From positions 992,001 to 1,056,000 of the forward strand of contig CP007053.1 of assembly GCA_000242935.3 (NCBI GenBank): a DNA stretch of 64,000 nt, written 5' to 3'. A model generated the notes under the pieces. It did no database searches. It was not told the DNA's origin and worked only from the letters and a program-made list of their open reading frames with translations. A program made the translations under genes and the position numbers. How positions within the stretch are numbered: position 1 is the stretch's first letter; each line of letters starts with the position of its first letter. This DNA comes from Opitutaceae bacterium TAV5 (GTDB taxonomy: Bacteria; Verrucomicrobiota; Verrucomicrobiia; Opitutales; Opitutaceae). Below, piece by piece: positions 1 to 8,500 of this stretch.

Positions 1-768
1 CTCGAATTAATCCACCTCCATTGGTCATGGCAATCGTAAGCACTTGATCTGGGCCCCAAGGCTCTCGTGACGGGCCCTGTTTAACGGAGATAGACAATTC
101 TTCGCTCTCATCAAAGTTTCCGTTTGCCAACTTAAAATAGATTTCATTCCCATCTCCCGTCAATTTTCTCATTTTCCAGTATTTGTATAGTGGCTCGGGT
201 GATATTAGTTTCTGAAGATGGAAGACATATGGATTGCGCTTGTCAGGAACATGGAAATGGGACTGGGAAAAATCTGCATACTCAAAACTACCACTGCTCC
301 CACCATCGCGACGAATATTGTAACCCTTCTTATAGATTGATATACTAATGCCTTTGCCATATGCGCCCTCTAGACTAAATAATCCATTAGCGTCAGTAGA
401 GATCGTCCGCTCCCCGGAACCTGCCCATATGAAAACCACTGAAGTTTAACTTTGGCATCACTCACAGGATCATCAAATTGATCAAGCACCTTGCCATAAA
501 AAGAAATCGGCATTCTCCATTGAAAGCCTCTATCCTGTTTCATCATACGACGCCACCATTCCCATTGGGCTTTAGCCTGCTCGGTAGTAGGAGGGTAGTC
601 CTGTGCCTTTACCAAAGGGGGATTTGGGGGCATCCCCGTGATGGTATACTTCTGATGTGTCGTTGTTAATTGTTCGTTAATCGAGAAGTTGATTCTCCAG
701 AAGAGGAGTGTCAGTAGGATAAATACAACCAATGAAAGCAGTAAAAAGTTAGATGTTCGTAGATTCAT
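1..768 (-). pseudogene. Third membrane-anchored carboxypeptidase-regulatory-like partner protein, frameshifted and cut by window edge
   Basis: This is a paralogue of the proteins at 798-1835 and 4537-5565. From the ATG at 768 there is a single hydrophobic N-terminal segment, then the shared core (GMPPNPPLVK, TEQAKAQWEWW, FQWRMPISFYGKV). The reading frame stops early at 370 after residue 132. Translating in the next frame from about position 410 leftwards restores the family sequence (ERTISTDANGLFSLEG, SFEYADFSQSHFHVP, LTGDGNE, MTNGGGLI) with no stop to base 1. The break lies at a GGGG run near 409-413, where one missing base explains it. The 3' end is outside the window. A real frameshift mutation or a homopolymer sequencing error would look the same. 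It starts 29 bases after the stop of the preceding paralogue, so it is probably co-transcribed with it. Confidence 0.8.
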
Positions 769-797
769 TAAGTCATAGCTGCCAAATAAATTTCATA

Positions 798-1835
798 TTA
801 ACGACTCTCGATTAAGAGGGAATCATCGACCTCCAGATTTCGAGAGCCCGATGGATTATAGTAATGCAATATTTCGCACGATGGCTGCCATCTTACATTG
901 TGTCGCATCCTGATTTTAACCCATGCATAGCGTCCAAGTTTAGTTTTAATATATAAATAAACAGAGGGATCCTTCCGAAAAACGGGATCCGATAAATTTT
1001 GCTTAAATTGCAAGGAGGTAGAATATCCCTGCTCCGGGGCCATGACGGGATTTTCGTTGGGAACCTGAATTAATCCTCCTCCGTTAGTCATTGTGACTGT
1101 GAGCACTTGGTTGGGCGCACGATCTCCTTGTATCGGATCTTGCTTAATAGCGATTGATAACGCTTCTGTTTCCTCAAACTTACCATTGGCTAGCTTGATA
1201 TGAACCTCATTTCCATCTCCAGTTGTTCTCTTCCTTGTCCAGTGTTTATATAATGGCTCAGGTGATATTAGTTTTTGAAGATAAAGAATATAAGGATTTT
1301 CTTTGTCTGGAACATGAAAAATAGATTGAGAAAAATCGGCATATTCAAAGCTACCTCCACTTGATCCATCATTTGGCTTCCTGTACCCCTTTTTGAAAAC
1401 TGTTGCAGTAAGTCTTTTTCCGTTCGCCTGTTCTAAACTAAATAATCCATCCGAATCGGTATATAGAGTGCGCTTCGACTCATACCCATCGGAAGTCCAT
1501 CCAAGATCGACCTTCGCTTCACTCACGGGATCACCAAATTGATCAATTACCTTTCCATAGAAAGAAATAGGCATTCTCCATTGAAAACCCCTGTCTTGTT
1601 TCATCATGCTATGCCACCACTCCCATTGCGCCTTAGCTTGTTCTGTTATCGGTTGACCGTGTATTTTTACCAGCGGGGGATTGGGAGGCATTCCCCTGAC
1701 AATGTATTCGGTCTTTTGCTGCGGTTCTACCACTGCTGGTGTCTTATCTGTCGAATGATTTCTATTAAAAAAAATATATACAATACTCCCAAAAACCAGT
1801 ATCAGTGCTATTGATGCTGTTAGTTTTTTTTTCAT
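798..1835 (-). CDS. Membrane-anchored protein with carboxypeptidase-regulatory-like domain; possible partner/immunity protein of hydrolase tip
   Basis: This 345-residue protein has a lysine-rich start and one hydrophobic segment (about residues 5-23), which predicts an inner-membrane anchor with the rest in the periplasm. Residues about 45-95 hold the family core (GMPPNPPLVK, AQWEWW, MKQDRGFQWRMPISFYGKV). Residues about 95-150 look like a carboxypeptidase regulatory-like beta-sandwich (YGKVIDQFGDPVSEAKV, TLYTDSDGLFSLE). The C-terminus NPSGSRNLEVDDSLL is shared with the copy at 4537-5565. Its ATG overlaps the stop of the truncated hydrolase gene by four bases (ATGA), which indicates translational coupling, as in the other tip/partner pair. 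The partner or immunity role is inferred only from this repeated pairing; no catalytic motif was seen. The gene is AT-richer than the window average. Confidence 0.7.
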   Translation of the reverse strand: MKKKLTASIALILVFGSIVYIFFNRNHSTDKTPAVVEPQQKTEYIVRGMPPNPPLVKIHGQPITEQAKAQWEWWHSMMKQDRGFQWRMPISFYGKVIDQFGDPVSEAKVDLGWTSDGYESKRTLYTDSDGLFSLEQANGKRLTATVFKKGYRKPNDGSSGGSFEYADFSQSIFHVPDKENPYILYLQKLISPEPLYKHWTRKRTTGDGNEVHIKLANGKFEETEALSIAIKQDPIQGDRAPNQVLTVTMTNGGGLIQVPNENPVMAPEQGYSTSLQFKQNLSDPVFRKDPSVYLYIKTKLGRYAWVKIRMRHNVRWQPSCEILHYYNPSGSRNLEVDDSLLIESR

Positions 1836-3055
1836 GGTGTCGGTGTTAGGCTGGAAGAAACATTTAAATCACTCATTAAAATTTCATAAAATGGGGTATT
1901 CCATTTGTTTCCCTCTCCATCTTCATACATATATTGGATATCTCGCTGGAATTGACCACTGTGATCTATACGTGATGTAGCAAATCCGAACCCACTTGGT
2001 CCATTCATATTGACTCCGTCTACACCCGGTGGCAGCATGGAGTCATTTTCAAGAGATCCCAAAGCGCGAGTACGAGGGCGAGATACGAATGCCATGATCT
2101 CATGAGGGTCACGGACAGGACGTTGATGCTCAACTATTCCTTCATATTCAAACCATGGTCCTATAATTGGCTGCACGCTGTATTCACCGGGTCCAATGCG
2201 GTCACTAGGCTTCGCCGTTTCCTCATTTGTCAGCCAGTCAACCGATTTTTCAAGTGTTACCTTAATAGGAGGTTCATGAGGGTTTGGATTTTCAACATAT
2301 GTCACCAATTGGGCCGTTTTCCCTGTCATCAGCCAGAAATCATCCTTATTATAATAGCATGCAAAGTTATTATTGATATTAACCCGTATGGAAGCAAGAT
2401 AACCATGATAACCACCTTGTGACTCATATTCTGGAGTCGCCGGGTTCGTTTGCTGATGCTTAAGTTCTGCTCTTACAAGAGACTCTTCTGCTGGAACAGA
2501 CTGTGTTTCCTGGAAATAGGAGCTAAGCGGGACTGCTGCTTCCATGGAGACAAAATTATCCACCTGCATGCCCTGTCGCAATGCTTCCGCAGCGCAGGCA
2601 TTGCCAAGGCTGTGGGCAACCAAACTTACAGTGGAATTGGCGGGCAATTCACTTTTTAGCCGGACCATATACTTCTTTAGGGCGGTTCCGGCTTTCCATG
2701 ACCTGTATTCACCAGCGTTGAATATTTGCATATTGGTGCCTGTTGGCGAAAACATGGCTATTGAAGATAATACGGTTGGCCAACGGAATGTGACGAAACG
2801 ACCTTGGTAACCTTCCCACCAAAGGCGCTTGAAAAAGCTCTGCGCATAGCCTTGTTGAGCATCTATTGTCATGTCAATCCCATGCACAAAGACTACACAC
2901 TCAGGTTTCTCATCCGGAGTTGGCATAAACGGATTCTGACTCATATCCTCCAATGTGCTGTCTCCAAGAGCATAACCAAGATTATGTTCGGGAAGCTGCA
3001 AAGCCCCCTGCTCGTCATAGATATAGGGAGATGGAGGAGTGGCCTGTGCCGACAC
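1832..3055 (-). CDS. Truncated duplicate of the C-terminal alpha/beta-hydrolase tip of the giant protein
   Basis: This 407-residue frame aligns over its whole length with the last 400 or so residues of the 2406-residue protein at 5562-12782. It has the oxyanion-type motif VVFVHGIDMT, the nucleophile elbow LVAHSLGN (AHSLG, Ser nucleophile), YYNKDDFWLMTGKT, and a C-terminal SRIDHSGQFQRDIQYMYE segment that may carry the catalytic His. It has no signal peptide and no TSP3/LamG body. Similarity to the giant gene stops at about 3060, exactly where an array of 13-base repeats begins. The start is a GTG without an obvious ribosome-binding site, so this is probably a silent or orphan tip cassette. Its stop overlaps the next gene by ATGA. 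The enzymatic class (lipase, esterase or other) cannot be decided from the motifs. Confidence 0.7.
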   Translation of the reverse strand: MSAQATPPSPYIYDEQGALQLPEHNLGYALGDSTLEDMSQNPFMPTPDEKPECVVFVHGIDMTIDAQQGYAQSFFKRLWWEGYQGRFVTFRWPTVLSSIAMFSPTGTNMQIFNAGEYRSWKAGTALKKYMVRLKSELPANSTVSLVAHSLGNACAAEALRQGMQVDNFVSMEAAVPLSSYFQETQSVPAEESLVRAELKHQQTNPATPEYESQGGYHGYLASIRVNINNNFACYYNKDDFWLMTGKTAQLVTYVENPNPHEPPIKVTLEKSVDWLTNEETAKPSDRIGPGEYSVQPIIGPWFEYEGIVEHQRPVRDPHEIMAFVSRPRTRALGSLENDSMLPPGVDGVNMNGPSGFGFATSRIDHSGQFQRDIQYMYEDGEGNKWNTPFYEILMSDLNVSSSLTPTP

Positions 3056-3060
3056 ATCGA

Positions 3061-3100
3061 AGGGACCCCGAAGAGGGACCCCGAAGGAGGGACCCCGAAG
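3061..3100. repeat. Three tandem copies of a 13-14 base unit at the tip-cassette breakpoint
   Basis: The unit AGGGACCCCGAAG occurs three times (3061-3073, 3074-3087, 3088-3100) and runs directly into GGGTCAAACC. It marks the point where homology between the truncated hydrolase and the giant gene ends. Confidence 0.85.
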
Positions 3101-3112
3101 GGGTCAAACCTG

Positions 3113-3297
3113 AATGGCGCTAAGTTAGGCCACCTCTCCGTTGAAAACCAGTGACTTCCAGTCGCATGAGAAACGTGGGGATTATCCGGCCTTTTGGGAG
3201 GAGGAACTCCTCTGGAACCCAAGCCATAATCGAGTCAATTCATGTATTGGAAATTACCTATCAGGTAGACGGAAAAACGCCCTAACTTAGCGCCATT
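3113..3297. repeat. MITE-like element with 17-base inverted repeats
   Basis: AATGGCGCTAAGTTAGG (3113-3129) and its exact reverse complement (3281-3297) bound about 150 bases with no convincing gene. Each side is abutted by GGGTCAAACC (3101-3110 and 3299-3308), the same decamer that ends the adjacent transposase element. The arrangement suggests a small non-autonomous element or REP-type palindrome related to the neighbouring RAYT. Confidence 0.6.
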
Positions 3298-3298
3298 C

Positions 3299-4446
3299 GG
3301 GTCAAACCTTTACTTTTGATATTTTTGACCACTCCTTTCCGCATTCCCGATAATTCGTTCGACGGGATTCGGCGACATAACGGGACACTCCTGCCGGGGC
3401 TCCCATATGCAGCGCTTCCGCCAACCAGGGATTGCTCGCCGAGGTATGAGCCTTCATATAGGCGGCCACCGCAACCTTCCAAGGCGCTGCCTTCCTTCCC
3501 GCCCGGATGTCGGCCGTGGTTTTGCCCAATTCCCGCAGGCACCTTTCCAGTGCCATGCTCCATTTCAGCTCACGCAATTCCGCCACGTCCGCTTCCCCCA
3601 AGGCCCTCTCTCCGAGCGCATCCGCCTGATCCTTGATCACATCCTTTCTGAAGGCATCACTTCCCAGCGCCCATCCGCTGCACATCCGCTCAAACGCCTG
3701 CTTCTTTTGCTCCGCCTCGTCCTCCGACAGCCATTTCAGGTACGCCGCATAACTCGCCCACCCTTCCCGGTCGTCTCGCAGTCCTCCCGCCAGCGACAGC
3801 ACCATTTCAAAGGTCAATGCCACCGGCCTCTTCTCCGGATGCTCCAGCCTTGCATAACTCCCGTGCCTGTATCCGGCCAGCTCTTCCACTTCACAGATTC
3901 CCGCCCTCACCGGATTCAGATGGATGTAGTTGCACAGGTTCCCCATATGCGTCCCGTCCTCCACCACCAGCGCCTTGTACCTCCCCTGGAACACGTGGCC
4001 CTGCTCCTTGCGAAACCGGTTGAACCGGTTCGCATACGTCGCCTGCAGCCACCTCATCCCCTCCACCAGGTTCCCTCCCGGCGTCTCCACCGCAAGGTGG
4101 TAGTGATTTCTCATCACCACATACGCATGCACCCTCCATCCCGTCTTTCCGCACGCCTCCCACAGGCACTCCTCAAAGGCATCCTTCGCCCCCTCGCTCC
4201 CGAATATGTCCGCACGGTAGTTCCCCCGGTTGATCACGTGGTACATCGCCCCCTCGTACTCGATCCTCAACTTCCTCGACATTACCGTATCTCCCCCTTT
4301 CCCGAGCATCCTGCAGGAACCAAATGCCCTTCACCCCCACAGCTTCGCCCCGTCACGTCCCCGGCCGGTATTAAAATCATGCCCCTTACCCAGCCGGAGC
4401 CGTTCTCTCTTGTCCAGCAAAAATGTCAAAAATTAAGGTTTGACCC
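3299..4446 (-). mobile_element. RAYT-type transposable element bounded by inverted GGGTCAAACC
   Basis: The left end GGGTCAAACCTTTACTTTTG (3299 onwards) and the right end, read on the minus strand, GGGTCAAACCTTAATTTTTG (from 4446 down) are imperfect inverted repeats enclosing a single Y1-type transposase gene. The gene's stop codon lies inside the left repeat. The element is GC-richer than the partner genes on either side, which suggests it arrived separately. Confidence 0.6.
3302..4282 (-). CDS. REP-associated tyrosine transposase (RAYT, Y1_Tnp/IS200-like)
   Basis: This 326-residue protein starts MSRKLRIEYEGAMYHVINRG, a standard opening for the Y1-transposase (HUH) superfamily. The metal-binding His pair is visible in MRNHYHLAVET and the catalytic Tyr region in YIHLNPVRAG. 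Residues about 150-326 form the longer C-terminal region typical of RAYT rather than compact IS200 TnpA. The ATG at 4282 was chosen because GGGGGAG lies about 9 bases upstream; an ATG at 4309 is also in frame. RAYT proteins act on single-stranded palindromic repeats and are thought to spread REP elements. It lies between two tip/partner cassettes and may have helped to rearrange them, which is inference. Confidence 0.9.
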   Translation of the reverse strand: MSRKLRIEYEGAMYHVINRGNYRADIFGSEGAKDAFEECLWEACGKTGWRVHAYVVMRNHYHLAVETPGGNLVEGMRWLQATYANRFNRFRKEQGHVFQGRYKALVVEDGTHMGNLCNYIHLNPVRAGICEVEELAGYRHGSYARLEHPEKRPVALTFEMVLSLAGGLRDDREGWASYAAYLKWLSEDEAEQKKQAFERMCSGWALGSDAFRKDVIKDQADALGERALGEADVAELRELKWSMALERCLRELGKTTADIRAGRKAAPWKVAVAAYMKAHTSASNPWLAEALHMGAPAGVSRYVAESRRTNYRECGKEWSKISKVKV

Positions 4447-4515
4447 CCTCGGATTGTCCCCCTCGGATTGTCCCCCTCGGATTGTCCCTCCCTCGGATTG
4501 TCGCCTCGGATTGTC
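4445..4515. repeat. Five tandem copies of a 14-base unit
   Basis: The unit CCCTCGGATTGTCC is repeated five times with small variations, directly beyond the right end of the transposase element and about 20 bases before the stop of the next partner gene. It differs from the 13-base array on the left side of the element. Confidence 0.85.
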
Positions 4516-4536
4516 GTTAATGATTGGCCGGTTGAG

Positions 4537-5565
4537 TTAATTGATGATCAAAGATTCATCGGATTCTAAGTTTCTTGATCCAGATGGGTTGTATACAACT
4601 GTGACTGACACATTGCTTTCATCTCGGCCCACCATAAAGCTCGTACCCATGCGGGCATATTTGCCGCTCGGGGTTTTGATGAAAAACATGATTTTTACGG
4701 AAAAACCATGTAAGTCTCTCATTAATGTTTCATGTACATACTCTATTTGATAGCCACTTTCGGGTGCTAGTGTTCCAACAACATAATCCAACTTAGTTTC
4801 AATCAGGCCTGCTCCCTCATTCATGCTGATTATAAATTTATAATCAGCTTTTTTTTCATCGGAAGATGAAATTTTTCTATCTATGATCAATGTTACAGGC
4901 AGCTTTTCTACCTTTCCTCGCATGGCATCTATTGTCATGACTTGATTTGGCTTCATTTTGAATTTGGTTGTCCGCCGATACTGTGGTTCAGGCGACACAA
5001 CCTTCTGCAAACGAAAAACATATGGTTCATTTTTATTTGGAACATGGAAATGGGACTGCGAAAAATCAGCATATTCGAAACTGCTGCGGCTTTCCCCATC
5101 ACGTAATTGATTGTAACCTTTTTTGAAAACGGATATGCTGATTCCCTTCCCGTGTATTCCCTCAATACTGAATAATCCATTGGAGTCAGTGTAAAGGGTA
5201 CGTTTGGGCACGGATCCATCAGAAGACCACTCAAGGTCGACCTCAGCACCGTTCACGGGGTTATCAAATTGATCAAGCACCTTGCCATAAAAGGAAATCG
5301 GCATTCTCCATTGAAAGCCTCTATCCTGCTTCATCATACGACGCCACCATTCCCATTGGGCTTTGGCCTGCTCGGTAGTAGGAGGGTAGCCCTGTGCCTT
5401 TACCAAAGGGGGATTTGGGGGCATCCCCGTGACAACATATTTAGTCTTTTGCGGAGACTCCATCACTGCTGGTAATTTTTCGGTCGAATTCTTCCTGTTA
5501 AAAAAGAAGCATGCGACAATAACAAAGACCGATATCAGAGCTATTGATGCTATTCGTTTTTTCAT
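4537..5565 (-). CDS. Membrane-anchored carboxypeptidase-regulatory-like protein paired with the giant hydrolase protein
   Basis: This 342-residue paralogue of the products at 798-1835 and 1-768 has an N-terminal hydrophobic anchor (residues about 5-22), the family core (GMPPNPPLVK, TEQAKAQWEWW, FQWRMPISFYGKV), a carboxypeptidase regulatory-like beta-sandwich (DQFDNPVNGAEV, TLYTDSNGLFSIEG, FKKGY) and a variable C-terminal half ending NPSGSRNLESDESLI. Its ATG overlaps the stop of the 2406-residue gene as ATGA, implying coupled translation and a matched product ratio. The N-terminal core DNA is almost identical to that of the third copy (about 478-650), while the C-terminal half diverges strongly, as expected if that half is specific to its hydrolase. 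Periplasmic location and immunity or chaperone function are inferred, not shown. Confidence 0.72.
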   Translation of the reverse strand: MKKRIASIALISVFVIVACFFFNRKNSTEKLPAVMESPQKTKYVVTGMPPNPPLVKAQGYPPTTEQAKAQWEWWRRMMKQDRGFQWRMPISFYGKVLDQFDNPVNGAEVDLEWSSDGSVPKRTLYTDSNGLFSIEGIHGKGISISVFKKGYNQLRDGESRSSFEYADFSQSHFHVPNKNEPYVFRLQKVVSPEPQYRRTTKFKMKPNQVMTIDAMRGKVEKLPVTLIIDRKISSSDEKKADYKFIISMNEGAGLIETKLDYVVGTLAPESGYQIEYVHETLMRDLHGFSVKIMFFIKTPSGKYARMGTSFMVGRDESNVSVTVVYNPSGSRNLESDESLIIN

Positions 5566-8500
5566 GGTGTCGGCACTAGGCTGGATGATACATCCAAGTG
5601 TTCCATTAATGTTTGGTAGAAAGATTTTTCTCTATTTTCCCTATCTAGCCAAGAATTTCCCTTCCCATCTTCATACATATATTGAATATTTCGCTGGAAT
5701 TGCCCACTATGATCTATACGGGAGCGTTCAAATCCGAACTGACTATTCATATTAACGCCCTCCACCCCTGGGGGAAGCATGGAATCATTTTCAACTGCCC
5801 CCAATGCGCGAGTACGTGGGCGAGATACGAAGGCCATGATTTCGTGAGGATCACGAACGGGACGTTCATGTTCAGTGAGTCCTTCGTATTCAAACCATGG
5901 CCCTCCTTCTTCTTTCACGCTGTACTCACTCGGACCGACTCGATCTCCCGGTTTACCTGTCACTTCGTTTGTCAACCAATCTACAGAGCTTTGGAAGGCC
6001 CAAGCAGAAGTTTTACCTGTCATCAGCCAAAAATCATCCTTGTTGTAGTAGCACACAAAATTGTCGGATACGTTGTTTTTTATAGATGCAAGATAACCAT
6101 GATAACCACCTTGTGACGCATACTCCGGAGTCGCGGGGTTCGCTTTCTGATATTCAAGTTCCGCTGTTACAAGACGTTCTTCGGCAGGGGCGAATTGAGA
6201 TTCGGAAAAGTAACAACTCAGGGGAACTGCAGCTTCCATAGCGACAAAATTATCCACCTGCATTCCTTGGCGCAAGGCCTCTGCCGCACAGGCGTTACCC
6301 AGACTATGGGCGACCAGGCTTACTGTGCTGTTTGTCGGCAACTCTCCCTTTAGATGTGTCATGTATTTACATAACGAGGCCCCCCCTTTCCATGATCTGT
6401 ATTCACCTCCATTGAATATCTGGAAATTGGCACCTGTTTCGAGCGAGAAGAACTTGAACATATCATCGTCTTGCAGAGTAGTTGCCCAACGAAATGCGAC
6501 AAAACGACCTTGATAGCCTTCCCACCAAAGTCGCTTCAAGAAACTCTGGGCGTAACCTTGCTGGGCAGGCACTGTCATATCGATTCCGTGTACAAACACT
6601 ACACATTCCGGTTTTTCATCGGAAGGCGGGGTAAACGGATATCTACTCAAATCATCCGATGTGCTGTCTCCCAGAGCATAACCGAGATAATATTCAGGAA
6701 CCTGCAACGCCCCATTTTCATCATAAATGAAGGGATACGGAGGGTTACTTGCTTGCGACAAATCAAACGGTAGCGGAAAATTATCCGGGAGAGGCGTACT
6801 GTGGGCGCGCATATACATTTTTCTTATGTTTATCAGTTCAATCCAGACACTGTCTCCCTTGGCGACCAGACGCCAGTCTCCATCGGCTGGTTTTTGAACG
6901 ATAACCGGTGTCAGTTCTGCAATGCCTTCCTCCACTCCTTCAAACAATAGATACAGCCAGGGATTATTCGATTCCAGTTTCTCCAAGTCCCTGCGTTTGA
7001 ATATGAAATCCGCCGGAGAGGCACCGGCGGGTGTCACGGTATCAACCACACCGGAAGCCGCCACAGCGATATCGGGTGCGGAGATGTCGAGCAGGCAAAA
7101 ATTGTGGGCAGTAACCGATACGCCCGATGACTGCTCCCGTGCAATGCTTACGCTCTTGATATGCCCCAGGTCGCCCGCCGGATCGGCCGCCCTGAAAAGG
7201 CGAAGGGCCGGTTTGGTTCCACTGGTGTTTTTCCATTTGAATCCGAGATAAAGCTCTCCGTCTTCTTTTTTGAGCATGTCGGCCAGCGTCTGAAGGCCGA
7301 ACCACAACCTCGCAAGGTCTTCACAATCGCGAGGGCTGTTGATGATGCGATCTGCCGAATCCGGCCTGTTTGGTGGATACCGCTCCGGATCAATGTCTGT
7401 CCAGAACAGGGATGAATACTGTGTATCCTGATCGTCATTCAGCCAGAAGCGGTAAGGCTTTTCCTGTGTGGCCACCCCGTCGTCCTGATCGTCGATTCTG
7501 CCATTACGATTGGCGTCCACCCGTAATGTCATCGGAGCGAGCACGACCTGGACGGTGTCGGGGGCATCGGAAGTAATCGGCGACCCGCCGGCGCGCTGCG
7601 CCTCCAGTTTTACCTGCACCCTGGCTGCAGTGTTTTCCTTGCCGTAGAGTTCGAGGAAGCGGACTTCATTTCCTGCAAACACCTTCGGGCTGGCCAGCGC
7701 AGGCCCCTGCGGGTTTTCCGGATCGGGGATGATCAGTTTGCTGCTGTCCCATGTCAGCACGAGTTGTTCGGTGCCCAGGGGACCGCGTCCAAGGCGCAGC
7801 TTCGATTTCACTTCCGGCACGATGATCACTCCGGGGGCAGTCTTGTCCTCTTTCGCCAGGCTGGCAATGCCGCCGATCTCGTCCTCGTCTTCCTCGGACA
7901 GGTAATCGTCGGGTTTGACTGCGTGGCTGACCGACAGGTCCGCACGGTTGATGATGTAGGCGGTCATTCTGGTCGCTGCATAGGTCGGCTTCGGAGGCGG
8001 TTCCCATTTGTAAGGCGAGGGCGTGGTCGGGTTTCCCGTGCCGGAGCCGTTGAAGCCGCCGATCAGCACCCCGGCCAGCCATGGTCCCCAACCACCGGGA
8101 CCGCTTCCCGGTCCACCCCCATAATAGCCACCCTCGTTACCGCCAGGGCCATCCGTACCGGGGTTGGAGGGATTTTCACCGCCGTCACCATCCCCGCCGC
8201 CGCCCGGTTTGGGCAGGCGTTTGCTGGGCACGCCCACTTCCGCTACAATCCGGAAGCGGACATAACCGTTCTCGTCCACTGGCAGCTTCTCCACGAACGT
8301 CGTGATGTTGTAGCCTGAACGGTAGTTATACGTGGTATCCGCAGGTTCCCCCAGGTGCGCATCCGAACGCACTCCAGCCTTCAGCCCTCCCCCGGTGCCA
8401 ATCTGCTCGCGCTCCACCTGCCCTGTGGGGTCTTCCACGTAAACGCGGTCCACTGCGGCGATCAGGTTCCCCCGTCCGTCTCCGACTTCTTCATCCACAT

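Noticed and set aside
1539..1814. Short plus-strand frames with similar products near 478-669, 1539-1814 and 5269-5475
   Set aside because: They are antisense to the conserved core of the three partner genes; their similarity only reflects the paralogy of the minus-strand genes.
2941..3222. Small minus-strand frame across the 13-base repeats
   Set aside because: It is out of frame with the hydrolase tip and composed of repeat-derived GVP-type residues without a ribosome-binding site.
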